Source: Candidatus Hydrogenedentota bacterium (GTDB lineage: Bacteria; Hydrogenedentota; Hydrogenedentia; Hydrogenedentales; SLHB01). From it: a DNA stretch of 5,067 nt. Positions within the stretch are counted from its first letter, which is position 1. Every line of letters starts with the position of its first letter. The notes beneath the pieces are model-generated. The model was not told the origin of the DNA and ran no database searches. It saw only the letters and a program-made list of their open reading frames with translations. Of this stretch, positions 1-5,067 are shown piece after piece. A program made the position numbers and the translations under genes. Where the stretch lies: contig PWNM01000365.1 of NCBI GenBank assembly GCA_003557825.1, forward strand, positions 1-5,067. The letters are read 5' to 3'.

Positions 1-83
1 AATTCGACGGCCGCATCCCCTTCGAGGCCGTGCCGAACCGCTTCAACTACCAATTCGAGTTTTGCATGCGCTGTTTTCGCCAT
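1..83 (-). CDS. Unrecognised protein, N-terminal fragment (partial, runs off left edge)
   Basis: An ATG at 83 on the minus strand opens a frame with no stop to the window edge, giving 27 complete codons. The peptide starts MAKTAHAKLELVVEAVRHG and continues LEGDAAVE. It looks like a real protein start: charged and hydrophobic residues alternate as in amphipathic helices, and there is no signal peptide or membrane segment. A consensus-like promoter lies just upstream at the right distance. The Shine-Dalgarno site is weak: only GGA at 90-88, four bases before the ATG, within CGGATATC. I do not recognise the family from so short a piece, and its link to the preceding operon is unknown. The alternative is that this is a chance frame, but the promoter placement argues against that. 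Confidence 0.65.
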   Translation of the reverse strand, partial: MAKTAHAKLELVVEAVRHGLEGDAAVE

Positions 84-167
84 GATATCCGTGCCCGGTT
101 CCGTTAACCCCATTATAATAAAATCTTGACAAAATTGCAACCGGCCGCAGCTTTCGTGTTTTGGGGC
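84..167. other. Intergenic region between the operon and the next minus-strand gene
   Basis: This is the only non-coding gap in the window longer than seven bases. Its middle part (about 111-136) is AT-rich against a GC-rich background and holds the promoter of the downstream gene. I see no convincing rho-independent terminator for the operon. The only candidate is a three- to four-pair stem with a G-U pair around 138-151, followed by TTTT, and it overlaps the -35 box. A short inverted repeat, GGTT-5-AACC, lies at 97-109 next to the expected transcription start. Confidence 0.75.
112..140 (-). promoter_or_regulatory. Sigma-70-type promoter of the downstream gene
   Basis: On the minus strand, a -35 box TTGCAA (140-135, four of six consensus bases) and a perfect -10 box TATAAT (117-112) are separated by exactly 17 bases. 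Transcription would start near position 105, leaving a leader of about 22 bases before the ATG at 83. This indicates that the downstream gene is expressed separately from the operon, although readthrough is possible because no strong terminator is visible. Confidence 0.75.
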
Positions 168-983
168 CTAATTTCCGGCCCGTGCCGGTTCGCTGGCGTG
201 CCGACTCCCGACGCGGTCGCCCGCTCCCGCCCGAAAAAGCACGTCTACCGCGTTTCGCACATATTGCTCATCGGTCAGACCGAAGGTCGCCGAGTCGGGA
301 AAGGTGGCTGCTTCCCGCAACGCCTCGGCCAATTCCTCGAACAACGCCAACCGGGGGGCATCGTCCAACTGGTCTCGTCGGGTCAACGCCTGGAGCGCGA
401 TGCGGGCCACTTCGGGGGGCGTATTCTGGCGAAGACGGGCGCAAATGTGGGCATGTTCGCGAAATGAGTTGTACTTGCCCGCCATTAGCTGTTCGAGATC
501 CGGTTGAGGCGCCTCGTCGATGCGGGCCACGACCGTGTTGGCGGCCAGATCCCCCAGCCGTTGACGGCGTGCGCTGAATAAGCAGGCCACTCCGCCGACG
601 AAGTAGAGGAAGGGCAGCATGTCCACCATCCTCATCAGATTGCGCAGGGCCACCTGAGAGAATCGAAGTTTCATGCCGCCCTCATCGATGACCCGAAGCC
701 CGAGGACCCGTTTGCCCACGGTCTGGCCGTTCCAAAGCCACTCGAGGACCAGTGCATAAAAGACGCGAAAGACAAAGACGGCAAGGAAATATATGAACGT
801 GGTTATGCCGGGGGCCAAAGGAGCAAGCTGGCGGAGGAATGATAGAATCAGACTAAGCGCAAGGGCCAAGATGAACTCATCGATCATGGCCGCCGCGAAC
901 CGCATCACGGGACCGGCCAGCGGTTGGGAAAAGACGATGCCCTCCGGCGTCCGGATAACGAGCTGGGGCGTCTTGGATTCCAT
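168..983 (-). CDS. RDD-family membrane protein with long C-terminal cytoplasmic region
   Basis: A 271-residue protein. The RDD domain spans about 20-155. It has the Arg and Asp pair in RFAAAMIDEF (R28, D35) and WNGQTVGKRVLGLRV at 84-98. RNLMRMVD (114-121) and RQRLGDLAANT (140-150, D145) complete the domain. Predicted membrane helices are at about 29-50, 57-80 and 119-137. Residues about 157-271 form a soluble, helical, charged extension ending in an Arg/Ala/Gly-rich tail. RDD proteins are generally uncharacterised membrane proteins, some proposed as transporters. Position as the last gene of a MoxR/DUF58/SpoIIM operon is a recurring arrangement and suggests a structural or regulatory membrane partner. 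The start chosen is ATG at 983: it has a strong Shine-Dalgarno site seven bases upstream, and the RDD-like sequence begins just after. The frame is open upstream to 1079, but those 32 residues overlap the SpoIIM coding end and look like shadow sequence. The stop is TAG. Confidence 0.92.
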   Translation of the reverse strand: MESKTPQLVIRTPEGIVFSQPLAGPVMRFAAAMIDEFILALALSLILSFLRQLAPLAPGITTFIYFLAVFVFRVFYALVLEWLWNGQTVGKRVLGLRVIDEGGMKLRFSQVALRNLMRMVDMLPFLYFVGGVACLFSARRQRLGDLAANTVVARIDEAPQPDLEQLMAGKYNSFREHAHICARLRQNTPPEVARIALQALTRRDQLDDAPRLALFEELAEALREAATFPDSATFGLTDEQYVRNAVDVLFRAGAGDRVGSRHASEPARAGN

Positions 984-990
984 GCGCTGC

Positions 991-1000
991 TCACCCCCTT
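991..1000 (-). promoter_or_regulatory. Ribosome binding site of the RDD gene, overlapping the upstream stop codon
   Basis: AAGGGGGTGA on the minus strand is one mismatch from GGAGGTGA in its core and sits seven bases before the ATG at 983. Its last three bases are the TGA stop of the SpoIIM-family gene, so a ribosome terminating there is placed to reinitiate. Confidence 0.85.
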
Positions 1001-2007
1001 CCTTGAGCCGTCGCCGCGTTCTCGGACCGGCCAAACCGGGTAAAAAACAGGTACAACAGCGCCAATTCGCCCACGCCAAAGGCGATCTTGACCCAATAGG
1101 GGATATAGGGCTCGTGGAACTGCGAGAAAAAGGCCTCGATAATGCCCGCCCAGATCAGCAAAATCGCGGCTCCGGCAATCAGGGTTACCACATCGGGCGC
1201 CAATTCGCGGAATCGGTCCCGCATGGTCAAGGGCGAACCCCAACCGATAAGGCCATGGGCGATGAGGAGCCCGCATTGTCCGGCGATGAAGATAGCTGGT
1301 ATTTCGACAGCCCCGTGAGGCAGCAACCACCCCAACAGAAAGATCGTCTCGCCTGCCTGGATGAAATCAAAAAAGACCGCCCCCAACATTACCCCGTTCG
1401 CAAACAGTACAAGTATGGTTCCGATGCCGTAGGAAATCCCGAGACTCATGGCCAGGATCGAGACCCGGGTGTTGTGGGTCATATAGAATGCGCTCATAGC
1501 GGTCATCTGGCCCATGCCCCGGCCGTGCTCTCCCTCCTCTTCCATGGCTACCCGGTCAGAGGGGTCCATCAGGAGGTGGGGGAACGGCATCAGAATGCCT
1601 TTGGCGTCCTCATCGATGGCCAGGGCAAATCCTCCAAAAAACGCGCCGACAAGCACCACCACCACGGATAACTGGAAGGCTCGGATATGGCGGCGAAAGG
1701 TCTGCGGCAAGGTTTCCAGGAACCATTTGAGGGGGCGGAAGCGGTAGGCATGTTCCCGTCCAGCATGCACCTCGGCGTAAGCACGCGCCGTCAGCGTCTC
1801 GAGGCGGCGGCGCAGCTCGGGTTCGGCAGTGAACGCTGTGACCCGGGCCAGATCCGACGCGGTCCGCTGATAGAGGTAATGCAAGCGGCGCAACTCGTCC
1901 ACGCTCGGTCGGTATGCCGCATCGGCCTCAAACCGATCGAGCATGGCCTCGAGTTCGCGCCAATAGGGCTCCTCTTCGAGCGTGAATCGGTGAATATCGA
2001 CAATCAC
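991..2007 (-). CDS. SpoIIM/DUF95-family (stage II sporulation protein M-like) membrane protein
   Basis: A 338-residue protein. The soluble N-terminal region (about 1-105) has the family pattern of a Trp and charged helices: PYWRELEAMLDRFEA, then DELRRLHYLYQRTASDLAR (38-56). About five membrane helices follow (near 111-131, 183-205, 222-252 possibly re-entrant, 273-294 and 304-323). The diagnostic SpoIIM-family elements are present: HNTRVSI (178-184), FANGVMLG (202-209) and LPHGAVEIPA (229-238) with its conserved Pro-His-Gly and Glu. The loop between helices 1 and 2 (about 132-180) is long, acidic and methionine-rich. In Bacillus, SpoIIM belongs to a septal peptidoglycan-remodelling complex, but homologues are common in non-sporulating bacteria beside MoxR/DUF58 genes, so the name does not imply sporulation here. 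The start is GTG at 2007, overlapping the DUF58 stop as GTGA, with AAAGG eight bases upstream. Molecular role is unknown; a membrane partner of the MoxR-DUF58 pair is inferred from context. Confidence 0.93.
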   Translation of the reverse strand: MIVDIHRFTLEEEPYWRELEAMLDRFEADAAYRPSVDELRRLHYLYQRTASDLARVTAFTAEPELRRRLETLTARAYAEVHAGREHAYRFRPLKWFLETLPQTFRRHIRAFQLSVVVVLVGAFFGGFALAIDEDAKGILMPFPHLLMDPSDRVAMEEEGEHGRGMGQMTAMSAFYMTHNTRVSILAMSLGISYGIGTILVLFANGVMLGAVFFDFIQAGETIFLLGWLLPHGAVEIPAIFIAGQCGLLIAHGLIGWGSPLTMRDRFRELAPDVVTLIAGAAILLIWAGIIEAFFSQFHEPYIPYWVKIAFGVGELALLYLFFTRFGRSENAATAQGRG

Positions 2008-3347
2008 AGCAACTGCCTTTGCTTAATGTTAATGTACCGCGAGACCAACTCGACGCATAGCCGTTCGTTTTCGATTAAGGTAAAGGTCACCCCGTGGCGG
2101 TGGAGCACCCGTTCGAGCTCGCGCAAATCGTGCCATTGGAAATGCCCGGCCAAATCGCGGTAGATGTCCTCAGGTGTCTCGACATCGGTATCGTGAAACA
2201 ACGGCCGCGCCTGGGGAGGCGTCATCATACCCGTCAGAACCAGGTGCCGTCGCCCGAGCAGTTCTGCCGCCCGGGTGTAATCCTCGGACAGAACGGGATC
2301 GTCGAGATTGGTCAACACAATCAACAACGCCCGTCGGCGAAGCCGTTGCCGCAGGAACGAAGCCAGTTCGCGGTAATCGGGGTTAACCAGCCGGGGTTCG
2401 GTGCGGTAGATGGCGTCGCGGCAAATGCCGTAGTGGGCCGTGCCGCTGCCGGCCCGAACAAACTGCCGCACGCGGTCGTCAAACACGGCCACGCCGAAAT
2501 GGTCGCCTTGTTTTTCGGCGGCCAGGCCCAGGACCAAGGCCGCCGTGAGAAAGCGTTCGAGATGTGAGGTATGGCCCGCGGCGGTCTGGGTTCGTTCCGG
2601 CGGTCGACGGGCGCTCAGCCGCGAGGCGTCGATAATCACGTAGATTTCCTGCGTCCGTTCGATGCGGTAGACCTTGGTAATGGGTTGTCCTCGTCGGGCC
2701 GTGGCTTTCCAATGGATGTCGTCGAAGCTATCGCCCGGGATGTAGTCCCGCAGTTGGTCGAACTCGCGTCCCTTGCCGATCTGACGTTGGACATGAAGCC
2801 CGAAGCTGCCCCGGTGTAAGAACAAGGCCGCCAGATCACGCCGTTCCTCGCGCAGGTTTGGGTAGACCCGGATTTCGCATCGCGTCGGTACCTCCGCTCG
2901 GGAGGCCCAAAAACCCAGCGGCGAACGGGTTTCCAAATAGACCGTATCCAGGACGAAGTTGCCCCGGCGCAGGGGAGTGCAGGCCCACGTGAGGGTGGAC
3001 GTAGATTCGTCTTCGGGAAGCTGTACCTCTCGGGTATCGCCGTCCACCTCGAATACCGCGGGGAAACGCAGCCCCACCCGGAGCTGCCCGCCGCCCTTGG
3101 TATGGGCAAGCCGGATGGGAATGGTGGATTCCCGATCCTTGGTCATCCGGATTACATCCGGCAATTCGGTCTCATACTGCCGTGCCCGGCCTTGTGTCAC
3201 CACGGCATCCCCCAACACCAGCAATGCCAAGGCCAGCACGGCCACCAACGCCATCGGCGAGACCGTCAACCCCATGCCCGCCAACGTAATCAGCGGAATG
3301 GCCACAACAGCCGTCATCAACAAGAGCCGGGTCCGGGGCGCCATCAT
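2004..3347 (-). CDS. DUF58 protein with VWA-like domain, membrane-anchored
   Basis: A 447-residue protein. Two hydrophobic helices at about 8-28 and 31-50 form an N-terminal hairpin anchor. A beta-rich extension (about 60-165) follows. The DUF58 signature begins at about 190 (GKGREFDQLRDYIPGDS, then DDIHWKATARRG at 209-220) and leads into the VWA-like core: strand YVIID and DASRLS at 240-245, FGVAVFDD at 284-291, and LLIVLTNLDD at 341-350. The C-terminus has the YINIKQR ending (439-445) seen in this group. The metal site DxSxS is degenerate, reading D240-A-S-R-L. DUF58 proteins are encoded beside MoxR ATPases, and VWA proteins are known MoxR partners, so a role as membrane adaptor is inferred. 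The start is ATG at 3347, overlapping the MoxR stop as ATGA, with GAGGTGG ten bases upstream; an immediately following ATG at 3344 is the alternative. The frame is open upstream to 3779, but that Arg/Gly-rich stretch is out-of-frame MoxR coding sequence. Confidence 0.95.
   Translation of the reverse strand: MMAPRTRLLLMTAVVAIPLITLAGMGLTVSPMALVAVLALALLVLGDAVVTQGRARQYETELPDVIRMTKDRESTIPIRLAHTKGGGQLRVGLRFPAVFEVDGDTREVQLPEDESTSTLTWACTPLRRGNFVLDTVYLETRSPLGFWASRAEVPTRCEIRVYPNLREERRDLAALFLHRGSFGLHVQRQIGKGREFDQLRDYIPGDSFDDIHWKATARRGQPITKVYRIERTQEIYVIIDASRLSARRPPERTQTAAGHTSHLERFLTAALVLGLAAEKQGDHFGVAVFDDRVRQFVRAGSGTAHYGICRDAIYRTEPRLVNPDYRELASFLRQRLRRRALLIVLTNLDDPVLSEDYTRAAELLGRRHLVLTGMMTPPQARPLFHDTDVETPEDIYRDLAGHFQWHDLRELERVLHRHGVTFTLIENERLCVELVSRYINIKQRQLL
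2016..2020 (-). promoter_or_regulatory. Ribosome binding site of the SpoIIM-family gene (AAAGG)
   Basis: AAAGG on the minus strand lies eight bases before the GTG at 2007, inside the last codons of the DUF58 gene. It supports the GTG start that creates the GTGA overlap. Confidence 0.7.
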
Positions 3348-4309
3348 CGGGGTACGGCCACCTCGCGCAGTAGATCCTGGACGACCTCGGGCACGGTCAA
3401 TCCCTCGATTTCGTATTCGGGGCGCAATACCAGCCGATGGGTCAACACGGCCGAGGCGATCTCCTTCACATCGTCGGGCGTGACAAAATCGCGTCCATCC
3501 AACACCGCCGTTACGCGACTCGCTAGGAGCAGCCCCTGAGTCGCACGGGGACCGGCGCCCACCAAAATGCTGTCGCGCATGCGGGTGGCCCGCACGATAT
3601 CGACCATGTACGCCAGTAATTCCTCCCGGACCGTCACCGCCCGGAACCCTTCGCGGATGCGTTCCAATTCGACGGGGGTGAGCACGGGTTGCACCGCCCC
3701 CGAGGCCAGAGTCTCTTCGGGCGAATCGGAACCGAGCATACGTCGGGCCAGGGTTAGTTCGTCGTCCCGCTCGGGGCATGCCATGTTTACCTTGAGCATG
3801 AACCGGTCTTTTTGCGCTTCGGGCAGGGGATAGGTCCCTTCGTATTCGATGGGATTCTGGGTCGCAAAGACGGTAAAATTCGGAGAAAGTGCGTAGGATT
3901 CCCGGTCAATGGTGACGCAGCGTTCCTGCATGGCCTGCAACAAAGCCGATTGAGTCTTGGCCGGGGCGCGGTTGATCTCGTCGGCCAGCAAAAACGTGGT
4001 AAAGATCGGCCCTTTGAGCAGGGTAAAGGCGTTCTGCTGCAAATTGAAGACATTCGTGCCCGTAATGTCCGACGGCATCAGGTCGGGTGTAAACTGAATC
4101 CGGGCAAAGTCGCAGCCAAGGACAAGGGCCAACGTCCGCACCAGCAACGTTTTGGCCACGCCCGGCACCCCTTCGATGAGGGCATGGTTGTTGGTCAGGA
4201 TGGCGATCAGCGCCCGGTCCACGACAGCATCCTGTCCGATGATCACCTTTGCCACTTCCGCCCGCGTTCGTCCGAGCACGTCCTTGAGATAGTCCAAATC
4301 CACCGTCAC
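3344..4309 (-). CDS. MoxR-family AAA+ ATPase
   Basis: A 321-residue protein, the normal length for a MoxR ATPase. It carries Walker A GVPGVAKT (residues 47-54), Walker B FLLADEINR (106-114) and sensor 1 ATQNP (149-153), then YPLPEAQKDRF (160-170) and the sensor-2 region GAGPRAT (251-257, Arg255). The C-terminal helical lid ends near residue 315. All catalytic elements look intact, so it should be an active cytoplasmic ATPase. MoxR proteins form hexameric rings that act as chaperones, inserting cofactors or activating partner complexes, usually with a VWA-domain partner; here the adjacent DUF58 protein is the obvious candidate. The start chosen is GTG at 4309: it overlaps the upstream TGA as GTGA and has AAAGGAG eight bases upstream. 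The frame stays open further upstream to 4528, but that part is low-quality sequence inside the DUF4350 gene and not MoxR-like. A second GTG at 4303 is a less likely start. The specific client is not evident. Confidence 0.96.
   Translation of the reverse strand: MTVDLDYLKDVLGRTRAEVAKVIIGQDAVVDRALIAILTNNHALIEGVPGVAKTLLVRTLALVLGCDFARIQFTPDLMPSDITGTNVFNLQQNAFTLLKGPIFTTFLLADEINRAPAKTQSALLQAMQERCVTIDRESYALSPNFTVFATQNPIEYEGTYPLPEAQKDRFMLKVNMACPERDDELTLARRMLGSDSPEETLASGAVQPVLTPVELERIREGFRAVTVREELLAYMVDIVRATRMRDSILVGAGPRATQGLLLASRVTAVLDGRDFVTPDDVKEIASAVLTHRLVLRPEYEIEGLTVPEVVQDLLREVAVPR
3358..3364 (-). promoter_or_regulatory. Ribosome binding site of the DUF58 gene (GAGGTGG)
   Basis: GAGGTGG on the minus strand lies within the last MoxR codons, ten bases before the first ATG (3347) and thirteen before the second (3344). 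The spacing mildly favours the first ATG. Confidence 0.65.
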
Positions 4310-5067
4310 CGTCCGGACTCCTTTCCGCTGTTTGTCGTTGGTGTTGATTGCGCCACTCCGCCGTTGCCGCGGCGCATGCGTTCCGTTACGCACTGAGCCG
4401 CCGCTTGGTATCCCGCCACGACGCTGTCTTGTTCCGACTGTACCCTGTGGGCCTTTTCCCGCGCCTGAGCCGCAATGGTCTCGCTGCCGCGAACATGGGC
4501 ATGAGCCCGCTCCCATTCGCGGACGCATACGTCAAGCAGTTCCCCCGTCGGGATGCTTCGGTCAAGCAACGTCGTGAGACCATCCAGGGCGTCTCGTCCT
4601 TCGCGGTCCTCCGTGTCCATCATCCCCCGACGAGGAACCAGGGGTGTAGCGCTTTGCCAGATGAACAGCAACGCCACCAGGGCCAGGCCCACAAAGAAGC
4701 CATGGAGTCGATAGTCGCGCATGAGCCGCACTATCCCCGGCCTATCGGCAATGCCCTTGAGGGACTCATCAAATACAATCCGCTCGGCCGGACCGATGAC
4801 CCAGCTTAACAAAGTCGGCTTCCGTGCTTCGCGGAGGCCTTCATTGCTCAAGAAAAAGGTATCCGTCATGAAAACCAGGCTCCCGTTGCCAATGGACCGC
4901 TCGATGATCACGGGACGGGCGTCGCGGGCATACACCGTCTCCCAGTCCGGCCCCAGCTCCGCGAAGTACATGGAGGAGTGCCAAGGGATCGTATCGGGCA
5001 ACTCGTTCTCGATGGTTCGTTCCACCTCCACAGGCTGGTAGCCATGATCCGGATCGGCAGGAAGCCG
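4306..5067 (-). CDS. DUF4350-type membrane protein, 5' end beyond window (partial)
   Basis: The frame is open from the window edge, so the N-terminus lies outside; 253 residues plus the stop are visible. A GTG at 5031 could be read as a start, but in-frame coding continues upstream of it (RLPADPDHGYQP), so it is probably internal. Visible residues about 50-100 resemble the end of a DUF4350 domain: a beta-rich stretch (RPVIIERSIGNGSLVFMTD), then FLSNEGLREA and the acidic RIVFDES. A single hydrophobic helix follows at about 121-137, ending in FIWQSATPLVPR, a Trp-plus-Pro exit typical of this family. The remaining ~110 residues are charged, helical and probably cytoplasmic, with a polar Ser/Thr/Asn-rich tail. 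Family members usually have another membrane helix near the N-terminus, which would be out of view. The gene overlaps the MoxR ATPase gene by 4 bases, and DUF4350 genes commonly sit beside MoxR/DUF58 genes. Biochemical function is unknown. Family assignment rests on motif pattern and context. Confidence 0.82.
   Translation of the reverse strand, partial: RLPADPDHGYQPVEVERTIENELPDTIPWHSSMYFAELGPDWETVYARDARPVIIERSIGNGSLVFMTDTFFLSNEGLREARKPTLLSWVIGPAERIVFDESLKGIADRPGIVRLMRDYRLHGFFVGLALVALLFIWQSATPLVPRRGMMDTEDREGRDALDGLTTLLDRSIPTGELLDVCVREWERAHAHVRGSETIAAQAREKAHRVQSEQDSVVAGYQAAAQCVTERMRRGNGGVAQSTPTTNSGKESGR
4318..4324 (-). promoter_or_regulatory. Ribosome binding site of the MoxR gene (AAAGGAG)
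   Basis: AAAGGAG on the minus strand lies eight bases before the GTG at 4309, within the last codons of the DUF4350 gene. It is close to the anti-Shine-Dalgarno consensus and decides the GTG start over the long upstream-open frame. Confidence 0.85.

Larger units (their letters stand above)
168..5067 (-). other. Five-gene MoxR/DUF58/DUF4350/SpoIIM/RDD operon
   Basis: All five genes share the minus strand with no gap larger than seven bases. Junctions are GTGA (4306-4309), ATGA (3344-3347), GTGA (2004-2007) and a seven-base gap (984-990). I see no room for internal terminators. The promoter must lie upstream of the DUF4350 gene, beyond 5067. The grouping matches a gene neighbourhood seen in diverse bacteria and argues for a common membrane-associated machine. 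Confidence 0.9.

Noticed and set aside
126..131. Perfect TTGACA -35 box on the plus strand
   Set aside because: No -10-like sequence occurs 16-18 bases downstream, where the DNA is GC-rich, and there is no plus-strand gene to serve.
131..151. Possible rho-independent terminator after the RDD gene on the minus strand
   Set aside because: The stem has only three to four pairs including a G-U, and only four T residues follow. It overlaps the -35 box of the next promoter, so it is too weak to call.
126..577. Plus-strand frames starting at 126 and 161
   Set aside because: They are antisense to the RDD gene, with composition typical of shadow frames and no Shine-Dalgarno site.
793..1671. 292-residue plus-strand open frame
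   Set aside because: It lies antisense to the SpoIIM and RDD genes, which have clear family motifs. Its translation is low-complexity with no recognisable domain and no good ribosome binding site context.
991..2007. Evidence for a spore-forming organism from the SpoIIM-like gene
   Set aside because: SpoIIM/DUF95 proteins occur widely in non-sporulating bacteria within this operon type, and no other sporulation gene is present.
3348..3779. 144-residue N-terminal extension of the DUF58 frame
   Set aside because: It is Arg/Gly/Pro-rich out-of-frame reading of the MoxR gene. The ATGA overlap and the membrane hairpin directly after the ATG at 3347 support the shorter protein.
3812..4396. 194-residue plus-strand open frame opposite the MoxR gene
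   Set aside because: It is a shadow of the MoxR coding sequence; no domain pattern, and the opposite strand carries all AAA+ motifs in frame.

Overview
The window is a compact stretch of bacterial chromosome coding almost entirely on the minus strand. It is moderately GC-rich (roughly 60% by eye), uses GTG and ATG starts with clear Shine-Dalgarno sites, and packs its genes with 4-base overlaps. This gene set occurs in many bacteria. The protein style fits a Gram-negative or PVC-like organism, but nothing here fixes the taxon. No mobile elements, CRISPR arrays, RNA genes or obvious recent insertions are visible.

Read in the direction of transcription (from high to low coordinates), five consecutive minus-strand genes form one operon. 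They are a DUF4350 membrane protein (5' end beyond the window, stop at 4306), a MoxR-type AAA+ ATPase (4309-3344), a DUF58 protein with a von Willebrand A-like fold (3347-2004), a SpoIIM/DUF95-family multi-pass membrane protein (2007-991) and an RDD-domain membrane protein (983-168). Three junctions are 4-base stop/start overlaps (GTGA, ATGA, GTGA). At the fourth, the ribosome binding site of the RDD gene overlaps the stop codon of the SpoIIM-family gene. This implies tight translational coupling and fixed stoichiometry.

After the operon, an 84-base AT-rich gap (84-167) carries a strong-looking sigma-70-type promoter on the minus strand: a perfect TATAAT and a TTGCAA -35 box with a 17-base spacer. 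It reads into a sixth gene that begins with ATG at 83 and runs off the left edge. Only 27 complete codons are visible and I do not recognise the product.

Functionally, the five genes look like the widespread but poorly characterised MoxR/DUF58/DUF4350/SpoIIM/RDD cluster. A cytoplasmic AAA+ ATPase is predicted to work with a membrane-anchored VWA-like adaptor and three integral membrane proteins. By analogy with other MoxR-VWA pairs, the likely role is assembly, activation or quality control of an envelope complex; the actual substrate is unknown. The promoter of the operon lies outside the window.
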